DNA of 64,000 bases, taken from positions 372,001 through 436,000 of the forward strand of contig NZ_QFFY01000006.1 of the NCBI RefSeq assembly GCF_003131205.1. Direction: 5' to 3'. Under the pieces are notes generated by a model. That model was not told the DNA's origin. It saw only the letters and a list, made by a program, of their open reading frames with translations, and searched no databases. Position 1 is the stretch's first letter. The number at the start of each line of letters is the position of its first letter. Below are positions 51,056 to 59,378 of the stretch, piece by piece. The position numbers and the translations under genes are program-made. Origin of the DNA: Occallatibacter savannae. Lineage in GTDB: Bacteria; Acidobacteriota; Terriglobia; Terriglobales; Acidobacteriaceae.

Positions 51056-51949
51056 TTGATCGATCTTCATACACATACCGACAAGTCCGACGGATCTACT
51101 GATGCCGGCGATCTCGTTCGGCTCGCGGTGCGTGAGGGCATCGAGGCGCTGGCGATCGCAGATCACGATACGCTGGCGGGCTACGATGCCGCGGCGCCCG
51201 TGGCCGCTGAGCAGGGGTTGGAACTCGTTTGCGCCGTTGAACTGAGCACGCGCCCCGGTGAGGCGAAATTGAATGGCAGGCGACAGCCGTCTGTTCATCT
51301 GCTCGGATACTGGTTACTCTCTCCGCCATCGACTGAGTTTCGATGTTGGCTTGAAAGCCAGCAGGAGAGCCGCAGGAGACGCAACGTGGAATTGGTCGCC
51401 CGACTGGAACAACTGGGCGTGCCGGTCTCCTTGGATGAAGCTGAGGTGTACGGAAGAAATCAGGTGGGCCGCCCTCATTTCGCCAGAGTACTGTGCGACA
51501 AGGGCTACGTCGCCAACATGCAGCAGGCTTTCGATCTGTATCTTGCGGACGAGGCAAAGGCCTCAGTCGAACGCGATGAACCCTCCCTTGAAGCAGGCAT
51601 TCAACGCATCGTCGAAAGCGGAGGCATGGCCTCGCTGGCCCACCCTGTGCGACTTCCGCAACGCGGCTCTGAACTTGCCGGCCTTCTCAAGCGACTGATT
51701 GACGTCGGGCTGCAGGGGCTCGAAGTCTTTCACAGCGAGCACTCTTCCGCAGATACCGCAGAGTATAGCGAACTAGCCCGCCGCCTCGATCTCATCGCCA
51801 CCGGCGGATCGGACTTTCACGGTGACAACAAACCCCGCATCCGCCTCGGCACAGGGATTGATTCGAACATCTCCCTGAGCTACAGCTTCCTCGAGAACAT
51901 GCGCGAGATGTGCGCTGCCAGACAACATCGAACGAGCGGCAAGCGATGA
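51056..51949 (+). CDS. PHP-domain phosphoesterase (TrpH/YciV-like; candidate PAP phosphatase)
   Basis: 297 aa. It starts at TTG 51056 with CGGAG five bases upstream; no better start exists in the intergenic space. PHP metal motifs: LIDLHTHTDKSDG (HxH), ALAIADHDTLAGY (D-H-D), VCAVELST (Glu), a His in MASLAHPVRLP, FHSEHS, and ATGGSDFHGDNKP (DFH). This is the YciV/TrpH/RnaAM subfamily; members hydrolyse 3',5'-nucleoside bisphosphates such as pAp, or trim short RNAs. Placed between an arylsulfotransferase and cysD, and overlapping cysD by ATGA, it is best read as a PAP phosphatase for the sulfotransferase. Confidence 0.85.
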   Translation: MIDLHTHTDKSDGSTDAGDLVRLAVREGIEALAIADHDTLAGYDAAAPVAAEQGLELVCAVELSTRPGEAKLNGRRQPSVHLLGYWLLSPPSTEFRCWLESQQESRRRRNVELVARLEQLGVPVSLDEAEVYGRNQVGRPHFARVLCDKGYVANMQQAFDLYLADEAKASVERDEPSLEAGIQRIVESGGMASLAHPVRLPQRGSELAGLLKRLIDVGLQGLEVFHSEHSSADTAEYSELARRLDLIATGGSDFHGDNKPRIRLGTGIDSNISLSYSFLENMREMCAARQHRTSGKR

Positions 51950-52854
51950 GAGACAGCCTGACACTCACGCACCTGCGCATGCTCGAGGCCGAGAGCATTC
52001 ATATACTCCGCGAAGTCGTTGCCGAATTTCAGCGCCCGGTAATGCTGTACTCCATCGGCAAAGATTCGTCCGTCATGCTGCGCCTTGCGCAGAAGGCGTT
52101 CTATCCCGGAAAGATCCCGTTCCCGCTGCTGCACATCGATACGACATACAAATTCCGCGAGATGATCGACTTTCGCGACCGCTACTGCGCCGAGATCGGC
52201 GCAAAGCTCATCGTGCATACCAACAGGGCAGCGATTGACGCCGGCGCGAACCCCTTCGATCTCGGAACCCAGAAGTGCTGCGGGCTTCTCAAAACGCGCG
52301 CTCTGCTCGATGGCCTGGCGGAAGGAGATTTCGATGCGGCGATCGGCGGCGCTCGACGCGATGAAGAGAAATCGCGAGCCAAGGAACGGGTGTACTCATT
52401 TCGCGATCCGCACGGCCAATGGGATCCAAAAAATCAGCGTCCCGAACTCTGGAATCTCTTCAATTCGCGTATCAATCCCGGCGAAAGCATCCGTGTGTTT
52501 CCGCTTTCCAATTGGACTGAACTCGACATCTGGGAGTACATCAATCTCGAGCAGATTCCAATTGTGCCTCTCTATTTCGCAAAGGAACGCGAAATGGTGG
52601 TTCGCCGATCAAGCCTCATCCCGGTTGAAGCGAACGTTCCCCTTCTACCCGGGGAAAAAGCAGAGATGGTGATGTGCCGCATGCGCTCGCTCGGATGCAG
52701 CCCGTGCACTGGAGCCATCCGCTCTGAAGCCGACACACTGCCCAAGATCATTGAGGAGATGATGCTCTTCCGCCGTTCGGAACGCGAGAACCGCATTATC
52801 GACTTCGACCAGGAAGGGTCGATGGAGATCAAGAAACGAGAAGGATATTTCTAA
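51946..52854 (+). CDS. cysD: Sulfate adenylyltransferase small subunit CysD
   Basis: 302 aa from ATG 51946, overlapping the PHP stop. It is the catalytic PP-loop subunit of ATP sulfurylase: LYSIGKDSSVMLRLA (SGGKDS-type loop with I-G-K-D-S-S), HIDTTYKFREMI, GGARRDEEKSRAKER, FPLSNWTELDIWEYI, and RMRSLGCSPCTGAI near the C-terminus. It makes APS from ATP and sulfate with CysN. Length and motifs match cysD closely. One base after its stop cysN begins. No cysH, cysI/J or cysK is nearby. Confidence 0.97.
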   Translation: MRDSLTLTHLRMLEAESIHILREVVAEFQRPVMLYSIGKDSSVMLRLAQKAFYPGKIPFPLLHIDTTYKFREMIDFRDRYCAEIGAKLIVHTNRAAIDAGANPFDLGTQKCCGLLKTRALLDGLAEGDFDAAIGGARRDEEKSRAKERVYSFRDPHGQWDPKNQRPELWNLFNSRINPGESIRVFPLSNWTELDIWEYINLEQIPIVPLYFAKEREMVVRRSSLIPVEANVPLLPGEKAEMVMCRMRSLGCSPCTGAIRSEADTLPKIIEEMMLFRRSERENRIIDFDQEGSMEIKKREGYF

Positions 52855-52855
52855 C

Positions 52856-54580
52856 GTGCCCGCAAGCAGCAGAGATCAGACGACCGGAATTGATGCCTTT
52901 CTTCGTCGAGAAGAGGAGAACGACCTTCTGCGGTTCATCACCTGCGGAAGCGTCGATGACGGCAAATCAACTCTGATTGGGCGTCTTCTCTTCGACTCTA
53001 AGGGAGTCTACGAGGATCAGCTCAGCGCCATCAAGAAAGCGACGGTGAATCAATCTGCCGGTGCTGTGGATTTTGCCCTGCTGACGGACGGGCTCCGTGC
53101 AGAGCGCGAGCAGGGAATTACCATCGACGTTGCTTACCGCTACTTCTCCACTCCCAAGCGGAAATTCATCATTGCGGATACTCCGGGGCACGAACAGTAC
53201 ACCCGCAACATGGCAACCGGCGCCTCCACCGCGAACCTCGCGATCGTCTTAATTGATGCGCGTAATGGAGTGCTGCCCCAGTCTCGTCGCCATGCCTTCA
53301 TTGCTTCTCTCGTAGGCATACAACACCTCGTAGTTGCCGTGAACAAGATGGATCTGGTCGGATACAGCGAAGATGTGTTCGACAGGATCTGTGCGGATTT
53401 CAATGGTTTTGCCGCTCCGCTGCAGATGGCGGATCTCTACTTTATTCCTGTCAGTGCGCTGCACGGCGACAACATCGTTACGAAGAGTGAAAACATGCCG
53501 TGGTTCGATGGACCAAGTCTGCTGCACCATCTTGAGACCGTTCATATCGGCAGCGATCGAAATCTCTCCGAGATGCGTTTTCCGGTTCAGCTTGTCTCCC
53601 GGCCAACGCAGGACTTTCGCGGCTTCTCCGGCCAGATTGCTTCCGGCGTTCTCAAACCCGGTGATCCGGTCATGGTGCTCCCTTCGGGGCGGAGTTCTCG
53701 CGTGAAGTCGATTGTGACCTACGACGGCGAGCTGCCGCGCGCATTCCCGCCGATGTCGGTGACCGTCTGTCTTGAAGACGAAGTGGACGTGAGCCGCGGC
53801 AACATGTTCGTGCCGCCATCGCACCCTCCGCACGTAACCAGGTGCATCGATGCTCGGCTTGTCTGGATGGATCACCAGCCGCTCGATCTTCGTCGGCAAT
53901 ACCTCGTCAAGCACACCAGCCAGTGGGTCAAGGCGCAGGTGAGGTACGTGCGGTACCGCGTGGATGTGAACAGCTTCCAGCGTCATCCTGCTTCCGAACT
54001 GAAACTGAACGAAATCGGAACGGTTGTGATCGATCTGCATTCGCCGTTGTTCGTGGATCAGTATCGCCGTAATCGCGCCACGGGCAGCTTCGTTCTTGTC
54101 GACCCGATCTCGAACGCTACCGTGGCTGCAGGAATGGTCACCGGTCGCGACCCAAAAATGGCGGACTCCGCCATGCAAGAGGTGCAGGCTGCCGAGACCA
54201 GGCACATCACCAGCGATGAGCGAGAGCAGCGGGTCGGTCATGCTTCCGTGCTCATATGGCTCAATGGCGGCGTACAGCTTGCGTTTGACATCGAAAATGA
54301 ACTCTTCAATCGCGGGTATCTCACGTACGTCATCGCAGCGCAGGCGGACGGCAGTGTGATGCTCGAACTAGCTCAGAACCTCACGGCGGCTGGCCTTCTT
54401 ACCATTTGCGCGGCCGATTTTCTTTACGAAGTTGAGCGGGATCGGGCCAGGGCCATCATCGATCCTGCGCGGTTTATCGATCTCGATGCGTCTGTCTTCA
54501 GCAGCGCTGAAGAAGCAGTGGCGAAAATTTCCGAAGTACTTGCCGAGCGGCAGATCGTTCCGGTGCCTCGGTCACGCTGA
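52856..54580 (+). CDS. cysN: Sulfate adenylyltransferase large subunit CysN with P-loop-less APS-kinase-like C-terminus
   Basis: 574 aa from GTG 52856. GTPase domain of the EF-Tu type: GSVDDGKSTLIGRLL (P-loop), DTPGHEQYTRNMATG (G3), NKMDLVGYSED (G4), then domains II and III to about residue 450. From about 455 the protein goes on with EREQRVGHASVLIWLNGG, AFDIENELFNRGYLTYVI, LTAAGLLTICAA and RARAIIDPARFIDLD. These align with the APS kinase half of CysNC fusions (where WLTGLSGAGKS lies), but the P-loop is missing and the domain is about 115 aa instead of 180. It looks like a decayed or repurposed APS kinase domain; the real kinase follows as cysC. Confidence 0.94.
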   Translation: MPASSRDQTTGIDAFLRREEENDLLRFITCGSVDDGKSTLIGRLLFDSKGVYEDQLSAIKKATVNQSAGAVDFALLTDGLRAEREQGITIDVAYRYFSTPKRKFIIADTPGHEQYTRNMATGASTANLAIVLIDARNGVLPQSRRHAFIASLVGIQHLVVAVNKMDLVGYSEDVFDRICADFNGFAAPLQMADLYFIPVSALHGDNIVTKSENMPWFDGPSLLHHLETVHIGSDRNLSEMRFPVQLVSRPTQDFRGFSGQIASGVLKPGDPVMVLPSGRSSRVKSIVTYDGELPRAFPPMSVTVCLEDEVDVSRGNMFVPPSHPPHVTRCIDARLVWMDHQPLDLRRQYLVKHTSQWVKAQVRYVRYRVDVNSFQRHPASELKLNEIGTVVIDLHSPLFVDQYRRNRATGSFVLVDPISNATVAAGMVTGRDPKMADSAMQEVQAAETRHITSDEREQRVGHASVLIWLNGGVQLAFDIENELFNRGYLTYVIAAQADGSVMLELAQNLTAAGLLTICAADFLYEVERDRARAIIDPARFIDLDASVFSSAEEAVAKISEVLAERQIVPVPRSR

Positions 54581-54601
54581 ATGGGCTAAACAGGAGCACG
54601 T

Positions 54602-55189
54602 ATGAACTCCGGTTGTACCTTGTGGTTTACTGGCCTCTCGGGCAGCGGCAAAAGCACGATCTCGCAGCTAGTCGCTTCCCGTCTGCGAGCGCTCGGCGCC
54701 AGGGTAGAGGTCCTCGACGGGGATATCACCCGAACCCTGCTGTGCCAGGGACTCGGTTTCTCGAGAGAAGACCGTGAGGAAAACATTCGCCGTATCGGAT
54801 TTGTTTGTGAGCTGCTATCGCGGAACGATGTTATCGCGATTGCCGCGGCCATCTCGCCGTATCGTTCGTCTCGGGATGAGCTCAGAAGGCGGATTCCAAA
54901 CTTCATCGAGATTCATATGAATTGCCCAGTCGAAGTTCTGATCGAACGCGATGTGAAGGGGTTATACAAGAAGGCTCTGGCTGGAGAGATCAAGCAGTTC
55001 ACCGGCATTTCAGATCCCTATGAGTCACCGGTTTCTCCGGATCTGACGATAGATTCTTCCTCTGAATCGATCGAAGCAGGTGTAGCAAAAATCCTGTGTC
55101 ATCTAGAGAAACTCAAGATAATTCCTCGCGCAGGCGCAGAACTCCCAACGGCTGAGCGCGAGGTGAAGTCAATACCGACATTCAATTGA
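54602..55189 (+). CDS. cysC: APS kinase CysC
   Basis: 195 aa from ATG 54602, with AGGAGC before it. P-loop TGLSGSGKSTIS, DGDITRTLL, GFSREDREENIRRIGFV, AISPYRSSRDELRR and NCPVEVLIERDVKGLYKKALAGEIKQFTGISDPYESP are all present, so it should be an active kinase making PAPS from APS. The C-terminal 25 residues past the core are unremarkable. It complements the incomplete kinase-like domain on CysN. It starts 21 bp after cysN. Confidence 0.96.
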   Translation: MNSGCTLWFTGLSGSGKSTISQLVASRLRALGARVEVLDGDITRTLLCQGLGFSREDREENIRRIGFVCELLSRNDVIAIAAAISPYRSSRDELRRRIPNFIEIHMNCPVEVLIERDVKGLYKKALAGEIKQFTGISDPYESPVSPDLTIDSSSESIEAGVAKILCHLEKLKIIPRAGAELPTAEREVKSIPTFN

Positions 55190-55238
55190 CTCGCGTGTAG
55201 CAATGCGCGAGAGCCCATCAGGAAGGAGAGGTCCGATT

Positions 55239-56144
55239 ATGAGCACGACCGTAGCATGGCCCCAAAAGACGAAGGAGATGCACAACCAGCACATCGACTC
55301 CACGTTTTGGGATGGCTTCAAGTTCAGAGATGACGACATCATCATCTCCACCTACGCTAAATCAGGCACCACGTGGATGCAGCAGATCATCTCGCAGATG
55401 CTCTTCAACGGCGAGACTGACATTGACACGCAGGCTATGTCACCGTGGATCGATATGCGCGTTCCACCCAAGGAGATCAAACTCGCGGCCGTTGAAGCGC
55501 AAACGCATCGCCGCTTCGTAAAGACCCATCTTCCAGTCGAGGCACTTGTGTACTCGCCCAAGGCCAAGTACGTTTATATCGGGCGTGACGGCCGCGACGT
55601 CCTGTGGAGTCTATACAACCATCATTCGATGATGAATGAGGCTGGATACGACGCTTTGAACAAGACGCCCGGACTGATAGGACCGCCCATCGAACCTCCT
55701 ACGGAAGACATTCGCGAATATTGGCACACCTGGCTTGCGAAGGATGGTTTTCCCTACTGGTCATTCTGGGAGAACGTTCGCAGCTGGTGGGCCATCCGCA
55801 ACCTTCCCAACCTGATGCTCGTTCACTTCGACAAGCTGAAACGCGACATGCCGGGAGAGATGCGACGCATTGCCGCCTTCCTCGACATCCCCATTGACGA
55901 AAGCAAGTGGGACCTTATCGTCGAGCACTGCACCTTTGACTGGATGAAGAACAACGGGGAGAAGATCGTTCCTCTCGGCGGCGCCGTTTGGAAAGGTGGC
56001 GTTAAGACCTTCATCAACAAAGGCACAAACGGACGCTGGAAGGAAGTGCTCACACCAGCCGAGTCCGCCGAGTACGAGGCCAAAGCGCTCGCGGAGCTGG
56101 GCCCCGAGTGCGCTCACTGGCTCGCTACGGGCGAGATGCCGTAA
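55239..56144 (+). CDS. PAPS-dependent sulfotransferase (Sulfotransfer_1, cytosolic SULT type)
   Basis: 301 aa from ATG 55239, with AGGAGAGG eight bases upstream (better than ATG 55203). SULT motifs: YAKSGTTWMQQII (5'-phosphosulfate loop, near residue 41), YIGRDGRDVLWSLYNH (3'-phosphate site near 116) and INKGTNGRWKE (the RKGxxGxWK-like motif near 260, with NKG for RKG). His in VKTHLPVE is the likely catalytic base. It resembles eukaryotic cytosolic sulfotransferases acting on phenols, alcohols or amines. As last gene of the PAPS operon it is the probable consumer of PAPS. The acceptor is unknown. Confidence 0.9.
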   Translation: MSTTVAWPQKTKEMHNQHIDSTFWDGFKFRDDDIIISTYAKSGTTWMQQIISQMLFNGETDIDTQAMSPWIDMRVPPKEIKLAAVEAQTHRRFVKTHLPVEALVYSPKAKYVYIGRDGRDVLWSLYNHHSMMNEAGYDALNKTPGLIGPPIEPPTEDIREYWHTWLAKDGFPYWSFWENVRSWWAIRNLPNLMLVHFDKLKRDMPGEMRRIAAFLDIPIDESKWDLIVEHCTFDWMKNNGEKIVPLGGAVWKGGVKTFINKGTNGRWKEVLTPAESAEYEAKALAELGPECAHWLATGEMP

Positions 56145-56163
56145 CGTGGAACCTGGTCATCAG

Positions 56164-56196
56164 GCCGCGGCCATCACCAGCCGCGGCTTTGCTTTT
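56164..56196 (+). terminator. Rho-independent terminator of the sulfation operon
   Basis: An 8-bp palindromic stem, GCCGCGGC (56164-56171) with GCCGCGGC (56180-56187), an 8-nt loop, then TTTGCTTTTTG. It starts 19 bp after the sulfotransferase stop codon and separates the operon from the porin gene. Confidence 0.8.
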
Positions 56197-56312
56197 TGCG
56201 CCAATTGTTCAATATCAAAGCAATCGAGGAACTCATTTTCACTCCAGGCGCGTCTCGCGCGTCCGCGTTCAAGTGAGTTCTGTGCTCAATCACCATTTCA
56301 GGAGAAATACCG

Positions 56313-58052
56313 ATGATGCGGAGAATAGCTGTGTTCCTCGCCATTCTTGTTCTTGCCGGACGTCTTGAACTCGATGCACAGTCGTCCTCGCGATCCTCGC
56401 GCAAAGGCGAAGACAGCATTCCCACGGATTCTCCCGTCAATCAGTCAGCCGCCCTCGATGAGATCAAAGCTCTTCTGCGCGAGCAGGCTCGGCTTCTCCA
56501 AACCCAGCAGCACCAACTTGAACGCCAGCAGGCCGAGATCGATGAATTGCGCCGGCAAGTCGCCCCGCAGAAAGGCGCGGAGATTCTCGCCGCCATCGAT
56601 CAGGAATACGATGCTGCGAAGGATGCGGCCCTGCTTCGCAATGCATCATTGAGCTTCACAAGACCCATACATCAGACGAACGTGTCTCCTGTCGTCACAG
56701 CGGCAATCGCACAGGCTGGTAAGGGAACAGAAACCGGCGATTCTCCACTTTCCATCCACTTCGGAAAAGCGAGCCTCACACCCGGGGGCTGTGTCGACTT
56801 CACCTCCTACTACCGCTCTGCAGATGTTGGCAGCGGGCTAGGTACCTCATTCGGAACCATCCCCTACAGCAACACAGTTCTCGGCGGCCTGAGCGAAACG
56901 CACTTCACCGCGCAGGGCTCCCGCCTCAGCCTCCGCGCCGACGAAACCTTCGGCTCGGTCAGAGTCTTCGGTTATGCTGAGGCTGACTTCAACGGCTACC
57001 TGCCCCCAAATGGTTATGTGAGCACCAACTCTGACTCTCTCCGTCTCCGCGTTTACTTCACCGACCTGAAGCGCAGCCGCTGGGAACTGCTCGCCGGCCA
57101 GAGTTGGTCTATGCTTACTCCTAACCGCGTAGGTGTCTCGCCTTTTCTGTCCGAGATCTACAACACCCTCCACCTCGATTCCAACTATCAGGTTGGTTTG
57201 ACCTATGCGCGCCAGACCCAGATTCGAGCCGTGTACCACTTTACTGACAACCTAGCCCTGGGCCTCTCGGCAGAAAATCCCCAGCAGTTCAGCGGCGGCG
57301 CAGCCACGTTTCCGGCGCTCTTCAACACGACGCAAACCGATCTGGGCTCAAGCAGCGGAGCTGGCGGAGGCACGGCCACACCGAACGTTCATCCCGATTT
57401 GATCGGGAAGCTTTCGCTCGATCCCCGCTGGGGCAATCGCGCCTGGCACCTTGAGACCGCAGGGCTTCTCACTGGCGTGGGTATCCTCACTCCCGCATCC
57501 GTCACCAAAGGCCCGGTTGCTAAAGACACCCGTGAGGGCGGCGGAGTCTCAGCGGCTGCAAACATCGAGGCAGGAAGAACCCTGCACATCATTGCGACTG
57601 GCTTCTGGAGTGACGGCGGGGGCAGATATATCGGAGGTCTGGGTCCCGCATTTGTTGTCGCGCAGCGGGACTCCACCACTTCGGCCTTTTCAGCCCAGAT
57701 GATTCACGCCGGTTCATTTATCGCAGGGGCTGAATGGCGGCCAACGAGAAACACCGTTATCGCACTGACCTACAGTGGCGCCTACTTCGCGCGCTCATTC
57801 TCATTTGACCCGAGCACGCGCACCCTTATCGGCTACGGCTATCCCGGAAGCGCTAACTCGAACAACCGCAGTGTTCAAGAGGGAACGCTGGCCACGCAGA
57901 CGAAGCTGTGGACACGACCGGGTTACGGCTCGGTGCAGGTGATCACGCAAAGCTCATACATTGCGCGTTCACCATGGTCGCTCAATCCTGGCTCGCCCAG
58001 TTCCGCACGGGTGTTCGTTGGCTATGCCAATCTTCGATATGTTCTGCCGTGA
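56313..58052 (+). CDS. Outer-membrane porin with N-terminal coiled coil (DcaP-like)
   Basis: 579 aa. ATGATG at 56313 follows AGGAGA. Signal peptide residues 1-22 (ends LELDAQ). Residues 48-85 (LDEIKALLREQARLLQTQQHQLERQQAEIDELRRQV, cited in part) form a coiled coil, as in trimeric DcaP-type porins. The rest, from about residue 150, alternates as a beta barrel: GKASLTPGGCVDFTSYYRS, GSRLSLRADETFG, GYAEADFNGYLP, SWSMLTPNRVG, ending ANLRYVLP. DcaP-like porins let small anionic or aromatic compounds in. Position right after the sulfation operon suggests, but does not prove, uptake or release of its substrate. Confidence 0.8.
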   Translation: MMRRIAVFLAILVLAGRLELDAQSSSRSSRKGEDSIPTDSPVNQSAALDEIKALLREQARLLQTQQHQLERQQAEIDELRRQVAPQKGAEILAAIDQEYDAAKDAALLRNASLSFTRPIHQTNVSPVVTAAIAQAGKGTETGDSPLSIHFGKASLTPGGCVDFTSYYRSADVGSGLGTSFGTIPYSNTVLGGLSETHFTAQGSRLSLRADETFGSVRVFGYAEADFNGYLPPNGYVSTNSDSLRLRVYFTDLKRSRWELLAGQSWSMLTPNRVGVSPFLSEIYNTLHLDSNYQVGLTYARQTQIRAVYHFTDNLALGLSAENPQQFSGGAATFPALFNTTQTDLGSSSGAGGGTATPNVHPDLIGKLSLDPRWGNRAWHLETAGLLTGVGILTPASVTKGPVAKDTREGGGVSAAANIEAGRTLHIIATGFWSDGGGRYIGGLGPAFVVAQRDSTTSAFSAQMIHAGSFIAGAEWRPTRNTVIALTYSGAYFARSFSFDPSTRTLIGYGYPGSANSNNRSVQEGTLATQTKLWTRPGYGSVQVITQSSYIARSPWSLNPGSPSSARVFVGYANLRYVLP

Positions 58053-58404
58053 ATGCTTACGCGAGAAGCGGTAACCATAAACGAGTCTATGGCAAACGAT
58101 GCACTGTGACTTAGAGTCGCCATGTTGGACTTGTGACTCCGCCCTCCAACTTTGAACAGAGCAAGCCCTAATGCAGCTCGTCTCGTCGTGCAATCTGTGG
58201 TAGGTAGTAGACGGGCTAGGTATCTTGTATGAACGGCGCGGGGGGTGAAGGCCCCAAATCTCTTCACTGGCGATTCGCAATCAACTCTGCTATCAGCGCA
58301 TCCATCGACCCGGGCGAGCAGGCAATCCTCCGATCCGCTTCCTGATCGGGCATAGGAGCGGCGACATCGCGAGCCCTCTTAGACGACACACGATGGAGTG
58401 CAGA
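58053..58404. other. Intergenic region, no supported gene
   Basis: No frame with a start, ribosome site and recognisable product. It separates the porin gene from the remains of a chemotaxis receptor on the other strand. No terminator was identified with confidence. Confidence 0.35.
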
Positions 58405-59330
58405 TTAAATCCGCATCCGTAGCGGGATAACCTCACTTCTCAGGGGCGATCCCGGCTCCGGAAGCCTGGACAGCCGCGGTGCTGCCGTCCAGGCTCGGAG
58501 TCTACTGTTGGTCGGAGCAGCAGGCAAGCCGGACGGCGGTCGGGAAGAGAGCCGCGTCCGGTGCGATGCTTTGGCATCGGCCGCTGCTCCGGCGATTGCG
58601 CTCAAATGATGAACCACCTGCATCAGAGCCTCTGCTTCGGCCGTCAACGCCTTGGCGGCCGCCGCACTTTCGTCGGCGGTAGCCGCAACTGCTGCGTCAC
58701 CTGTTCCATCTCAGTCAACGCTTTCGCAACTTGCTCCATACGCGCGTTTGCTCTTCACTGCCCAGGCTTACCTCTTCTACAAGCTTCTTTACATCAGCCG
58801 AGTCCTTCATGATGGCGCGAATCGCGAGTGCTACGTGTTCCACTTTGGCCTTACTATGGCCTGACCCTGTGGATAGATTCCTCGATCAATTGCGAGGTGT
58901 CCTTGGCCGCTTGTGCGCATCGTTGAGCGAGATTGCGGATCTCGTCCGCGACCACGGCGAAGCCCATGGCGGCCTCGCTTCTACTGCAACGTTAAGGGCC
59001 AGGAAGTTGGTTTTAAAAGCGATCTCGTCGATGGCTCCATGGTCTGCGAGACATGGTCACTGGACTCCTTGATGTCGCTCATAGCGGTCACCATGGTCTC
59101 CAAGTGACCGTTCATCTCGGCAAGCTCAAGTTCCGACTTCCTGACCAGTGCTTCGGCCTGCTTGGCGCTCTCGGCGTTTCTCCGTGCGATGGAGTTGATT
59201 TCTTCGCTCGACGCCGAGGTTTCCTCAATCGACGCAGCCTGCTCTGAAGAGCCCTGAGCCACAGACTGACTGGAGGAAGAAATCTGACCGGCGGCACTCG
59301 TCAATTGCGCAGCGCCCGCAAGGGAGTTGC
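58405..59330 (-). pseudogene. Methyl-accepting chemotaxis protein remnant (signalling domain, frameshifts)
   Basis: Reading leftward: SSQSVAQGSSEQAASIEETSAS, then EEINSIARRNAESAKQAEAL and VTAMSDIKESSD in one frame (59290-59050) are the methylation helix of an MCP. The conserved hairpin tip then appears in shifted frames (near 59040-58900, IDEIAFKTNFLALN-like and VVADEIRNLA-like sequence). The C-terminal helix TAEAEALMQVVHHLS lies near 58640-58590. No sensor or membrane domain is attached, and at least two frameshifts are needed. Its N-terminal side is cut next to the selO gene end. It is not functional. Confidence 0.7.
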
Positions 59331-59378
59331 AAGGCCTTTGGCAAGGATCCGTTTGCTGGCACATCGACCGATACCGGC

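Noticed and set aside
53249..54241. 330-codon minus-strand frame antisense to cysN
   Set aside because: Composition is that of a shadow frame under a strongly conserved gene; no motif or ribosome site.
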